In this document: in pieces, positions 1 through 10,596 of the stretch
How positions within the stretch are numbered: position 1 is the first letter of the stretch
Layout: every line of letters begins with the position of its first letter
Origin: Balanoglossus misakiensis
Taxonomy: Eukaryota; Hemichordata
Length of the DNA: 64,000 bases
Direction: 5' to 3'
Assembly: GCA_040954595.2 (NCBI GenBank)
Contig: CM082590.2
Coordinates: forward strand, 6,324,001-6,388,000
Translations under genes and position numbers: made by a program
Notes under the pieces: model-generated
Told to the model about the DNA's origin: nothing
What the model saw: only the letters and a program-made list of their open reading frames with translations
Database searches by the model: none

Positions 1-85
1 CGGTGACCCCTAAATTTTAGTACAGTCTTTTTAATGCACAGGATATAAAGCTTGTTGTTATGAAGCTATGTTTTATTTGACACAG

Positions 86-1976
86 AGAGCAAATTACCAG
101 TTTTGCGAAGAGAAGCAATCCAACGCGGGTGCTGTGAAGAGAGAAGAGGTCCTACGCAAATTGGCAGCCGCTCACAACGCCTACATGGAGTTACTCAACA
201 ACTTGAGAGAGGGAACTAAGGTACAGAAATTGCTTACAGTGAAACCTGTGTCAGTGGCCACCTTTATATAGTGGCCACATCTGTATAGGGGCCACCTCTG
301 TATAGTGGCCACTTTGTTACAGTCATTGTGAATTTAACACAATCAAACTGGTGTATATTGACCAGTCAAGGGACTTTCCTATGTATGTATGTATGTATGT
401 ATGTATGTATGTATGTATGTATGTATGTATGTATGTACGTACGTATGTACGCATGTACGCATGTACGTATGCATGTATGTATGTATGTAGAGTAGGGTAG
501 TAGGAGAAGTGATAGGCGGTAAAATCTCTACAACGCTGTTTCGTGAGTCACTAGACTCACTCATCAGGAGACTAAACTGGCGAAAATGCAAGGGGGATGG
601 CTCGTTTATGTGCAGGTGGAATGTATAGACTGGTGATGTAAAACCAAAACATGCATGCATGTGTGTGTATGTGTGTCATGATATTTGGTGTCTTCAAAGT
701 CATTTTTGGATTATTTTTCAGTTTTACAATGATCTGACCCCACTGCTTGTCAGATACCAAAGCAAGGTTAGCGATTTGGTGTTTGCAAGGAAGACCGAAA
801 AGGAAGAATTAATGAAAGATTTACAGCAGAATATCGTGAATCAACCGACAGGTCCAGCCCCGGTTGCACCCACACATCATGGCGGCCAAAGTAAGAAGAC
901 ACCCTTTTCTTAAGTCTAGCGCCCTCACACAGCCATCATGAATTTGGGTGATGCCATTTTCCAATTCTCCCTACCTTAAATAGGTTTTAAGCTACCTAAG
1001 TGAGTGATGAAAATCTCATATGGTCGACATAATTTCAAGATGGCTGATTTTTGCCATGTTTAGGAAATGGGAGTTCATAAGCTAAAGTGACGATGGGTCA
1101 TTCTGAAACAGGTTGTACTGTATGTCTTTTCTATGTAAACCATGGTATAGAATCACCCCCCAGTTCCCTCTTTTGAGGTCCAACCTTACCGTAGAAAAAC
1201 AATGGGTTTGTTTTATAACACACCATGCAGCGAACCCTCGATCGTGATTTGTCAATACGCTGTCACGTGACCTTAGTCATTTCGAACTGTTCCCTAGGGC
1301 ATCAGTTTCTGCCCGGTACTGTTGCCTGGATGTGGTGTGTGTCGTGTTTGGTGTGTTATAAAACACATGATGACTGACATATTTGGGCAACAGTGTATTT
1401 TTGATGACCTCGGGACTGCCAGTCACACCAAAACAAGACTGTTTTAGTTGTGACTAGCAGCGCCCTCGGTCATCAAAATGCACTGTTGCCCTCATTGTCA
1501 GTCATCATGTGTATAATTAATGCATGCATGCATATGTACACACACGTGCATGCATGCATACATACACACACACACTCACACATACATATCATTTTTGTGT
1601 ATACTGAACCGTGTATAACCCATTTGTGATTTCAGGTCAAGCAGCCAGTCGCCAGCCACCACCACCACGACCACCACCGCCGGCGGCGGCATCCACCCAA
1701 CCACCGCAGCAGCCCCCGGCAACGGCGCCGCCCGCCTACGCACCGGCCTACGGGAGCCAGCCGTACCCGTACCCGGGCTACACCCCGCCCCCCATGCCGG
1801 GAGGGTACAATCCCTACGCTCAGATGACCTACCCCCCTCAACAACAACAACAACAACAGCAGCAGCAGCAGCCCTATCCCGGCCAACCTCAGTACGGGAA
1901 TCCCCCGTATCCGGCGCAAGCATACGGAAACCAACCTTATCCAGCTCAGCCCCAATATCCGTACCCAAGACAATAA
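86..1976 (+). CDS. PDCD6IP: PDCD6IP/ALIX, C-terminal three coding exons (5' part outside window)
   Basis: ALIX is a Bro1-domain ESCRT adaptor acting in endosomal sorting, membrane repair and cytokinetic abscission. Exons read 86-220, 722-890 and 1636-1976, with AG/GT borders and continuous phase, giving the last 214 residues. The first two exons encode the end of the V domain; [14 protein letters not shown] and [18 protein letters not shown] match the family closely. The last exon is a Pro/Tyr/Gln-rich tail with PPPPRPPPP, a [20 protein letters not shown] stretch resembling the ALG-2/CEP55-binding region of vertebrate ALIX, and an 11-residue polyQ (CAA/CAG). No canonical P(T/S)AP TSG101-binding motif is visible in the tail. 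The stop is at 1974-1976 and AATAAA signals overlap or follow it. The Bro1 domain lies upstream of the window. Confidence 0.93.
249..368. mobile_element. GGCCACT-family MITE, partial
   Basis: This ALIX intron carries a fragment of a ~145-bp element with repeated GTGGCCAC and CAGTCAAGGGACTTTCC. It is fuller near 32858-33020, 36685-36832, 53320-53466 and 59964-60055. Confidence 0.6.
379..490. repeat. (TATG)n microsatellite
   Basis: Tetranucleotide tract in an ALIX intron with occasional TACG variants. Confidence 0.95.
891..1635 (+). other. ALIX last intron, with repeat fragments
   Basis: The intron runs from donor GTAAGA to acceptor TTTCAG. It holds a degraded CCCTTTCACC-family fragment at about 1145-1210, a hairpin MITE at 1363-1512 and CA/TG-rich sequence before the acceptor. 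No other coding signal was seen. Confidence 0.7.
1363..1512. mobile_element. Hairpin MITE, ~150 bp
   Basis: The arm starting ACACATGATGACTGACA is repeated inverted at TGTCAGTCATCATGTGT. Inner arms carry GGGCAACAGTGTATTTTTGA and its complement, separated by a ~50-bp loop. Confidence 0.7.
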
Positions 1977-1993
1977 AAACAGACTAATAAAAT

Positions 1994-2348
1994 TTAAAGG
2001 GACAAAGTCTCTCTCTCGCTGCCCTTTTTTCCATTAATTATGTTTGATACAAGCCACTGTTTATGTTACTGTAGATGTGGATATATAGTGAATCAATGAT
2101 CAACCACACAAAACTTTCATCCCACTTGTATGATATGAGAGTAAAAACTCGCCCAAAATGAATAAATGGTAAAGAACGATTATTCATGTTGGCGAGTTAT
2201 TCACTGTCGTGTCTACAAGCTGGATGGAAGTTGTGTGTGGTTGAACGTTCATTCGCTATACATCCACATGTAGAATAACAAACGGTGTCTTGTATCAAAC
2301 ATAATTAATGGAAAAAAGGGCAGCGAGAGAGAGACTTTGTCCCTTTAA
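1994..2348. mobile_element. Palindromic TTAA MITE (family A), full copy
   Basis: Bounded by TTAA on both sides, with ~170-bp inverted arms beginning AGGGACAAAGTCTCTCTC. The core contains CAAAATGAATAA/TTATTCAT. It lies 18 bp past the ALIX stop and 3 bp after the second AATAAA, so it marks or abuts the transcript end. Confidence 0.9.
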
Positions 2349-2656
2349 GGGAAGGGGGTCGTCGCGCCGCGAGGACATTGCTTATGTAAATGAAAAAAAA
2401 TGATATCATATGTCACCTAATTTTAAAATTTACTTTTACATAGTTTAAAACCTGTGTACATAAAATTGGCACCTAGATAGAAATCTGATACAGTGGATTA
2501 TTTTGCTGGTTACCATAGTGATATGTAGATGCTGTTTGAAACTCAAAGCAGCTATGTTTTAAAGGGCCAAGATTATCTTATGCACATGCGCCAAACCAAA
2601 GAAAAATTATACAACTGTATACATGTACAGTCAATGCCATAAGGCAGTGTGCTGTC

Positions 2657-3011
2657 TTAAAGGGACAAAGTCTCTCTCTCGCTGCCCTTTTTTCATTAAT
2701 TATGTTTGATACAAGACACCATTTATATTATTCTGCATGTGGATATGTAGTGGATCAACGTTCAACTACACACAACTTCCACCCCACTTGTAGACACGAG
2801 AGTGAAAAACTCACCAAAATGAATAATCAGTGTTTACCATTTATTCATTTTGGCAAGATTTTTTCTCTCATCTCCTCCATACGGGATGGAAGTTGTGTGT
2901 AGTCGAACGTTGATTCACTATATATCCACATGTAGAATAACATAAACAGTGTCTTGTATCAAATATAATTAATGGAAAAGGGGCAGCTGGAGAGAGATTT
3001 TGTCCCTTTAA
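2657..3011. mobile_element. Palindromic TTAA MITE (family A), full copy
   Basis: Same terminal inverted repeats and TTAA borders as the copy at 1994-2348, at nearly the same length. It lies in the spacer between ALIX and HEXIM. Confidence 0.9.
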
Positions 3012-3018
3012 CTACTGG

Positions 3019-3215
3019 TCAAAATAGCAGTGACTAAAGTCTGTGTCGAAGACCGGGAAAAGACAGCAAATTGGGTGAAAAGAAGGGACAAAACTTGAGT
3101 CTACATTGTACGTATAGTGTGCATGAACACCCCCACCCCATCCCCACCCCAATGGAGAACCCTGTGTTCAGAAATTTTATACCGTAGAGATGAAACAGAA
3201 ATGGCCGTAAACCCA
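3019..3215. repeat. Dispersed repeat, reverse copy of a segment in SLC34 introns
   Basis: The reverse complement contains TTTGTCCCTTCTTTTCACCC and GACACAGACT. It matches the repeated block at 32275-32512 and 34105-34370. Confidence 0.5.
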
Positions 3216-3320
3216 ACATTTTGCAAAGACACTTATTTGTTTAGAATAATCATTATTTACATATGATAGTTATTATACCCTTTCACTTAATCTTTAATTA
3301 GTCTCTTATATTCTGTGGCC

Positions 3321-3402
3321 TGAAGGGACAAAGTCTCTCTCTCCCTATCCTCCTTTCATTTATTATGGAAAAAACTTCAACAAGAGAGACTTTGTCCCTT
3401 CA
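3321..3402. mobile_element. Family A MITE, minimal 82-bp deletion derivative
   Basis: Both termini (AGGGACAAAGTCTCTCTC and its complement) are kept and almost the whole interior is lost. Borders read TGAA and TTCA rather than TTAA. Confidence 0.8.
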
Positions 3403-3803
3403 ATATTTCTAATTTGAATTTTCCAGTCTGGTATACTTGAAGTTGTACACTGAAGGAATTTTATTTTAAAATTACACAAATAATACACAAGATTTCAAAT
3501 GAATAGAAAGTTTGTTTTTAAATGTAGTCAATGGCCGCTACTGTCTAGAATATCTCTATTTTTTTTTGTAATTTTAGTCAGAATTTTTCGTTTCTATAAC
3601 TCGTCTGCTTTGGTATAAAACTTATGGTTCTTTGCAGTCTGAGAGATTATGGACAATAATTTGAAATTGAGACCCATGACGCGAAAACATTATTTTCAAT
3701 CCATAAATCATTGGTTAAGGCAACAAGTCAATGATTTCTGATATTTTTTTGATTTTGTAAGAAATCAAGGTCTTCTTTGGCAGCAAAAGTGACTTGGTTA
3801 TTA

Positions 3804-3893
3804 ACCCTTTCACCACCATAGTTCAGTCCAAACCCATTGTTTTCTATGGTATGGTTGGACTTCTGAATAGGGAACTGGGGTTGAAAGGGTTAA
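3804..3893. mobile_element. CCCTTTCACC micro-MITE, ~90 bp
   Basis: Reads TTAACCCTTTCACCACC to TTGAAAGGGTTAA, with a middle resembling GTTTTCTATGGTA. The TTAA site and CCC/GGG termini resemble piggyBac-type ends. Other copies are at 17126-17219, 18472-18557, 33838-33929, 36300-36392, 37060-37152 and 37488-37579. Confidence 0.75.
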
Positions 3894-3964
3894 ATCTATA
3901 TGCATAACTTTCTTAATAAACTACAGCAGGCCTTATGAGCTAATACTGGTCTTTGTGTGTCAAT

Positions 3965-4140
3965 CCCCCCCCCATTGATGTGACTGTATTCTTTACTATC
4001 AATCACATGATCTGGCCATGTGACCCACGGCATTGTCATTTCCAGGTGACGGGCAAACAATATTTTGGCGTCCAGTATAAGTTCCTCCGAGTATGTTTTT
4101 ACTTTAGAACCGCCAGACATGTATCAGGTATGGTGCCTAA
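3965..4140. mobile_element. TATTCTT-TIR element, truncated
   Basis: Carries TTCTTTACTATCAATCACA and the ACTTTAGAACCGCCAGACA block shared with fuller copies at 19052-19355, 21556-21862 and 60111-60395. It is cut off where the next family A MITE starts. Confidence 0.6.
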
Positions 4141-4453
4141 TTTTGATACAAGACACTGTCTATGTTAATGTACATGTGTACATATATGTAGTAAATCAAC
4201 GTTCAACCACACGCAACTTCCATCCTACTTGTAGACACGAGTGAAAAAAATCGCCAAAATGAATAATCGGTCTCTTCCATTTATTCATTTTGGGCCAGAT
4301 TTTTACTGTCATATCATACAAGTAGGATGGAATTTGTGTGTGGTCGAAGTTTGTTTCACTATATATCCACCGTGTAGAATAAAATAAACAGTGTCTTGTA
4401 TCAAACATGATTACTGGAAAAGGGGCAGTAAGAAAGAGACTTTGTCCCTTTAA
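4141..4453. mobile_element. Family A MITE, 5'-truncated
   Basis: Starts inside the left arm (TTTGATACAAGACACTG) and runs to the intact right end CTTTGTCCCTTTAA. The left terminus is missing at the junction with the neighbouring element. Confidence 0.85.
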
Positions 4454-4998
4454 TATATGAGAAAAATCAAATGAAGGCAGATTGTTTTCTGAAAACTTTG
4501 TGTAGTGGAACCGCTTGCCCACCTGCCTCCTTTTCAGAATTTTAAAAGGACGCAAAACAAAGAATTTACTTACGTTGGCCTTATTTGTGTACACAGCACT
4601 TCACAGCGCGTATTTAGGTCATACAATATATCAACGTCTTCACACAAATTTTACATATTTCTAGTTATATTTATTTCTTTTCTACTGAATGAAAGTGGTC
4701 GCAATGGCCAAGATATTTTCAAAATTTACAATGGTACTTTTCTCGACATATTTTGGTGGAAATTTATCTAAATTATTATTCTTGCATGACAGTAGCATCT
4801 TTCAGAAAAATTGGTCAAAACATGATCGTTAAGATATAGATAAAAGGGTTGGTGTGTTTCCCGATGTCGAAATTCATCACAAAAATGAAATTCATCAATT
4901 GTTTTTAGGAAAGCGACGATTCGAAAATATTTTACATGATGCTTGTCAAAAATTGTTCACATAACACGTAGGGGTGTTACCTCCCTGATTTTAAGTTG
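4454..4998. other. Spacer downstream of HEXIM, AT-rich
   Basis: Probable HEXIM 3' UTR and spacer. No recognisable gene or repeat family seen. Short ORFs here lack codon or family support. Confidence 0.4.
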
Positions 4999-5754
4999 TC
5001 ATTTTTCTTCTGGTGTGAAATTTGGTTTGAGATCTTTCAGAGTCACAATTTCGTCGGTTAATGTAAAAATACGTGTCCTCTGTTCGTCAATTATTCGCTG
5101 TTTACTGTCCGAAATCGCAGTCCTGGCTTCTTTATCCCGTTGTCTCTTCATTTTCTCAATTTTAAGTTTGTCTTCAAGTTCCGTCACATATGATTCCAGG
5201 CGCATGTATTCTCTAACTAAATCACCCTTACTCATATTATGGAGATTCTCCTCGTGTAGTCTCTCGTACGTCTCCGAGAAATCCTTCTGGAAAAACTGTC
5301 CCTCGCCATCGCTGTCGTACTTTTCGTCCGAGGAATCGTAACTTTCCTGCCTGGAATATTTGCCATCCGTGTTCAAATCCGGGGTGTTTACTTTGTGGTC
5401 TTCCATCAGGAACTGCGTTGTGTTGTACGGTGTCAGTCGATCTTTGCGTTTTTCCTCGGCCCGCCTCGCTTCTCGCTCCTCCAGACTCTTCTTCTCCTGC
5501 CAAGTCATCTCGGTGTACGGTTTCCACTTTCTTTTCCCCTTCTTGCGGCGGTGTTTCTTCTTCGACTGCCCGTTGGACTGCAGGCCATCCTCCCTGGTCA
5601 CAGCGACGTTGTCGACACGTACACGCGCACACTTCACGGGGGACTTCCCGTCCACCACCGAGGGGCTGAACTCGCCCGAGTCGTCTCGCTGATCGCCTCC
5701 GCTTTCGTCCATCCTCTCCCGATATGAGTTCACAGTCCTTTCCACGCTTAGCAT
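4999..5754 (-). CDS. HEXIM: HEXIM, P-TEFb inhibitor (single exon)
   Basis: HEXIM proteins bind 7SK (and other double-stranded) RNA and, when bound, hold P-TEFb (CDK9-cyclin T) inactive in the nucleus, restraining transcription elongation. The 251-residue ORF is uninterrupted. A basic RNA-binding/nuclear-localisation patch KKKHRRKKGKRK lies at 65-76. The P-TEFb-inhibitory motif PYNTTQF is at 109-115, followed by an acidic stretch at about 138-152. DFSETYERLHEE at 158-169 precedes a C-terminal coiled coil (about 175-245) that would dimerise and contact cyclin T. The start is the first Met of the frame and gives a length near vertebrate HEXIM2. The gene is intronless, as in vertebrates. I cannot assign it to HEXIM1 or HEXIM2, which are vertebrate duplicates. 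Confidence 0.95.
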   Translation of the reverse strand: MLSVERTVNSYRERMDESGGDQRDDSGEFSPSVVDGKSPVKCARVRVDNVAVTREDGLQSNGQSKKKHRRKKGKRKWKPYTEMTWQEKKSLEEREARRAEEKRKDRLTPYNTTQFLMEDHKVNTPDLNTDGKYSRQESYDSSDEKYDSDGEGQFFQKDFSETYERLHEENLHNMSKGDLVREYMRLESYVTELEDKLKIEKMKRQRDKEARTAISDSKQRIIDEQRTRIFTLTDEIVTLKDLKPNFTPEEK

Positions 5755-6980
5755 CGCACTCCCCTAAGTCATAGAAACGGCCCACACAACCGAAAACTGC
5801 CAAGAAATGCTTGGAAATTACAGCGTCTTTTACAATCCATCCACCTCTACAGACCCGCAGCTTCCAACTGATTAAACGGCTGGACGTGATCCGCTCTTCT
5901 TTGGCACGTAAATAATATCCCTACGCCAAAAATATTCCGGAAGTTGCCAAATTCGTACTACCTTCATAGCAACTGTAACAAATATCACTCAATAACATAT
6001 TTGAATTTCTATATAATTTATTTTTTACTCGATTTATTCTGAATGAGGATGTTTTATGCAATGTTTCTGGTGAAAATTAGGCACCGCGGATGAATACCGC
6101 AGATATGCTAATTCGATGGTATATGAAAATAGACCGTGGCATGAGGTCACAGTTAGAGGTCAACTTGCTTTGCACTCATCTGTTTGTGGTGGGGGAGGTA
6201 CATTCTGTGAATGAAATTAAGATATTGCAACATATGTAACTTACACGAATGTAAAAGCAAGTGCGAGAGTTACTCTCACTTACAAGGGTGCATGTGATTC
6301 CCTAGTCACCGACATCATTATTGAATCTGTGTCACAAATAGGGAACATATCTCGCCATATCGCATACATACAAATGAACTACAGCTGGGTACGGGTGCGT
6401 GTGTGAGCAAATTTGAACTGGTCATCGGTGCAAAGAGATACACGCCCCATTTCTTTTGCTGTGTAGAATTGGCGGCGTGATTTCACCAGATCTCACGACA
6501 GACCATCCATTTTGTATTCGCTAATGTTTATTACATGTAAACAGGGGAGATAGAAGTGATACGTTTACAATCCAAAGTCTGGTTTGTTTGTTTTTTCGAA
6601 TCGGCCTTGTTGTTTCGACTGCATTAATAATGAATGCATACCCTCCCATTTTGGCTCAAGATTGATCGCAGTGTTCTTCAAGTAGATTAAATCCGACACC
6701 AGCAATTTGAGAAGTTGCTGTCAATTTTGAGATGCAGCCCTAGATCAACGTGAACGACAACGTGCAGCCAATAATTTGTACAGGAATTTTTTCTCAAGCA
6801 TTCTCTTGCAAGAGGGGGCGTAGTTCATGATCTACTGCACTTGTTTTTGTGTGTTCATGTGCTTTCAAATAGCGGAACTCGGGCTCCGATTAAGTTGTTA
6901 TTTGTTTGTTTACTCCGCACAAGTCCCTGGGCTCCCTTAGAAGAACAAAATTTTCAATGCTGACGCTCAGCAGGGCAGTG
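5755..6980. other. HEXIM 5' flank and spacer
   Basis: Probable HEXIM promoter side. No clear TATA box, no long ORF and no recognised repeat family. Presented as unexplained spacer. Confidence 0.4.
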
Positions 6981-7074
6981 GGGCTATAACTCTACATGTG
7001 ATTTTTATCCGATTGGGGATACCTGCAGACATACAATGTATATTCAGAGATGCAGACACAGACAGTTACAAATA

Positions 7075-7203
7075 CACAGACAGACATAGCTGTGGAAAGG
7101 CAGCTGTTCCACCGGTGGGGGGATATGCTAATTTCCCACAGATAATTAGCATACCCCACCCCCGGTGGAACAGCTACATTCCCACAGCTGAGATAGACAC
7201 AGT
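7075..7203. mobile_element. Short hairpin element
   Basis: Inverted arms at about 7088-7132 and 7146-7190, carrying AGCTGTTCCACCGGTGGGG and its complement CCCCCGGTGGAACAGCT, joined by a ~15-base loop. Potential hairpin of ~100 bases. Confidence 0.75.
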
Positions 7204-7360
7204 GACACAATACTGTTTCTGAGTTTTTATTATTTCATATAAATAAAAAATTCCAAACATTGGTAACTTGACATGTGAAAGTTTGCATTTGTTTGTTTAT
7301 AAACATTACAATTCATCCACAAATAAGACAATTCTTAGAATTAACGAATCAGCCAACCAT

Positions 7361-7870
7361 AGCATAGACTGGGCATGACAGCAACTGAAGATCCTAGTAA
7401 GTTGTGGTGACTGCAGTGGGGTTTGTGCTGGAATGGGAGGACATATTCTCATCAAGGGGGGACACCCACGCGGCGCGACGACCCCTTCCCTTTAGCGTAG
7501 ACTGGGCATGACAGCAACTGAAGATCCTAGTAAGTTGTCGTGACTGCAGTGGGGTTTGTGCTGGAATGGGAGGACATATTCTCATCAAGGGGACACCCAC
7601 GCAGCACGACGACCCCTTCCCTTTAGTGTAGTCTGGGCATGACAGCAACTGAAGATCCTAGTAGGTCGTGGCGACTGCAGTGGGGTTTGTGCTGGAATGG
7701 GAGGACATATTCTCATCAAGGGGGACACCCACGCAGCACGACGACCCCTTCCCTTTAGTGTAGTCTGGGCATGACAGCAACTGAAGATCCTAGTAAGTTG
7801 TGGTGACTGCAGTGGGGTTTGTGCTGGTATGGGAGGACATATTCTCATCAAGGGGGGGGGGGGGGGGACA
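7361..7870. repeat. Minisatellite, ~132-bp unit, four copies
   Basis: Units start near 7361, 7494, 7625 and 7757 and share ACTGGGCATGACAGCAACTG and TGGGAGGACATATTCTCATC. Copies 1-3 end in CCCCTTCCCTTTAG. The last unit ends in a run of about 14 G. ORFs across it are by-products. Confidence 0.92.
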
Positions 7871-8150
7871 CTTTTCCTTTAAAACTTTACGGAATGCAAT
7901 AATCCTTGTCATGTGTCCAGTGATTTCGAAAAAGAATAAGAAGCAAAAGCATGTGATGAACGAAGAAAGTTCTGATCAATCCATTGCAGACTGTGTGAGT
8001 ACCGGTAATGCTAGGTGTTGGGGTCCGGCTTGGAGGGCAGTTCAAACCCGACCATCCGAGCTGTGGATTCCACACTTCGATCGCCGTGACCTCGGTGTTC
8101 TTCGTGTAGTTCCTGAAACGGTCAATGAAGAGTTCACAGTGAGTTGGACA

Positions 8151-8646
8151 TTAAAGGGACAAAGTCTCTCTCTCGCTGCCCTTTTTCCTTTAATTATATT
8201 TGATACAAGACACTGTTTATGTTATTCTACATGTGGATATGTAGTGAATCAACGTTCGACCACACACACCTCCCAGGACAAAGTCTCTCTCTCGCTGCCC
8301 TTTTTCCTTTAATTATATTTGATACAAGACACTGTTTATGTTGTTCTACATGTGTATATATTTTAAATCAATGTTTGACCACACACACCTCCCAGGACAA
8401 AGTCTCTCTCTCGCTGCCCTTTTCCCATTAATTATGTTTGATACAAGACACCGTTCATGTTATTCTACATGTGGATATATAGTGAATCAACGTTCAACCA
8501 CACACACCTTCTATCCCGTTTGTAGGATATGCGAGTAAAAATTCTCGCCAAAATGAATAAACAGTAAACCCTGATTATTCATTTTGGCGAGTTTTTCACT
8601 CTCATGTTTACACTGGGATGGAAGGTGTTTGTAGTCGAACATTGAT
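8151..8646. mobile_element. Family A MITE with tandemly tripled left arm
   Basis: The left arm (GACAAAGTCTCTCTCTCGCTG through CGACCACACACACCTCCCA) occurs three times with a ~120-bp period, at about 8155, 8276 and 8395. A core and partial right arm follow. The right terminus is lost near 8646 beside a fragment of the TCG element. Confidence 0.85.
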
Positions 8647-8945
8647 CGATGCAGAGAAATACGTAGTTTGCGAAAGTTTATCGCTCGCGAAAATTTCCCG
8701 TTTTACAGTAGTCTTGGAAGTTGAAGCCAGTCTTACCTGGTATATACGTATATTGGACAGCAACGTGAGGTACGTCTGTGCTTTGTGTTGCATCTCATTT
8801 TGTCCTTTGCAGACTTTTTCACTCGTCACTTGATGTTTGCGATATTCACTCATCATGAAGTTGAACGCCAATGAGTTTCTCACTGGTCTCTGTCAATACA
8901 CAAAAAAAGTTACCACATTTCAGATTTGCTATCGGATGTATTTTA

Positions 8946-9286
8946 TCTCGCTGCCCTTTTTCCATTAATTATATTTGATATAAGACAATGTTTATGTTAT
9001 ACTACATGTGGATATATAGTGAATCAATGTTCCACCACACACAACTTCCATCCCATTTGTAGGATATGAGAGTGAAAAACTCGCCAAAATGAATAATTGG
9101 TGTTTACTATTTATTCATTTTGCCGGGATTTTTACTCTCATATCCTATAGACACTGACAGAATGGAAGTTGTGTGTCGTTGAATGTTGATTTTCTATACA
9201 TTCACATGTAGAATAACATGGACGGTGTCTTGTATCTAACATAATTAATGGAACAAGGGCAGCGAGAGACATTGTCCCTTTAAAGG
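8946..9286. mobile_element. Family A MITE inside a 59-bp direct duplication
   Basis: Lacks the outermost left ~20 bp (it starts CTCGCTGCCC) but has an intact right end. Sequence at 8887-8945 (TCTGTCAATACACAAAAAAA onward) is repeated at 9291-9350 on the other side. Confidence 0.8.
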
Positions 9287-9345
9287 AACATTCTGTCAAT
9301 ACACAAAAAAAGTTACCACATTTCAGATTTGCTATCCTTTGTATT

Positions 9346-9505
9346 TTAAAGGGACATTAGCTGTAACTTTCAGGTAAATTTTCAGTATTTTTGTTCTGTG
9401 TATCAAATGCCAATTTCTTGTTCTACTCCAAACAGCATACTGATATACACAAAACACACATACTGAAATTGTAGTGAAAAGAATCAGCTAGTGGACCTTT
9501 AAATT
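9346..9505. mobile_element. TTAA element with AGCTGTAAC end (family D)
   Basis: Left end TTAAAGGGACATTAGCTGTA and right end CAGCTAGTGGACCTTTAA are imperfect inverted repeats. A related left end is at 58754 and a longer relative is at 15077-15589. Confidence 0.6.
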
Positions 9506-10596
9506 AAACTATGAGTGGCCAGTAGGCCAGGGAATTGGTGAATGAAACTTTATTAGGTTTTTCACACCAAGTCTAGTCTGGAATCCAGACCGAGTGTGTT
9601 TTCGATTCACCAACAGGGATCTGGAGTCGTGGTCTTCTGTCGTCGATTTTAGAATTTTGCTGTTCAACTACAACCTCATAGATTGGTCCATGGCAACTCC
9701 TGCATTTCGAAGTGTAGAGAAACCAGCCAATCAGACAGAGTTACACGACTGTTGTGGCGGGTCAAACATTGTCTGGAGTCTAGATATCTCTCTTATACAT
9801 ATGTACTTACATTTCTGTGGCAATGTCTTAGTTCTTTGACAATCGACCTCAAAACCGACATCGTCTGCAATGATGTTGTTGACATGTTGTGTACAAATGC
9901 GGATTTTCTGCGTGTATCCTAAAACAAAACAAAATTGATTTACAAATCTTTGTTTTGCTCATTTACTAATAAGTAGATATTTATATTTAGCAAAATGTGT
10001 TCACTAGAATAAAGATATTTTCTTAAAATCTTCATCTCACCAGATGCACCGCACACCAGCTCGGAGTTCTAACCTTTGACCCCGTGATGACCCAAAGCTT
10101 TTGACCCCAGACACCCTCTCTCAAAAATCGAACAGAAAACAAGTAAGCTACGCGACATTAGACCACTTTTTGTACCGTACTGCTTTACATATACTATTTC
10201 AATACAAGTATCAGTCATTCTAATTGGCATTTTGTATCAAAATAGGAATTATGAAAGCGTTCATGTTTTCAATAAAAATAGCAACAGGATCGAGGACAAC
10301 CTTGCATAAGCTCAATGACGTAATATCCGGTTTTCAGACCGTCGTCAGCTGTTTCACGTCGAGTGAATGTGGTATGTTTCATGTATATGTCGATACTGTG
10401 AGAGCGCTTGTAGGAAATTAAACACCTGTATTCCCACCAAAAAGGTAAGATTTTCCCTCTTTGATGTCATCGTTGTAGTTGAAAACACGACGACTTGGTT
10501 TGTTTTGCCGTCAACACACAAAGTAAAGCAAGGCAAAACCTCTAGCTTCTGAATTGCAACCAAGCTATGGTCTTATATTTTCAGCTGACACTCACC
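9506..10596. other. Spacer upstream of MTRR; possible 5' UTR exon
   Basis: A possible non-coding first exon ends at 10444 (AAAG|GTAAGA) and could splice to the acceptor at 10583-10584, 12 bases before the MTRR ATG. This is inference from splice signals only. The remainder shows no gene. Confidence 0.35.

Noticed and set aside
5237-5803. Arg-rich 188-codon ORF overlapping HEXIM
   Set aside because: Out-of-frame shadow of the HEXIM coding sequence.
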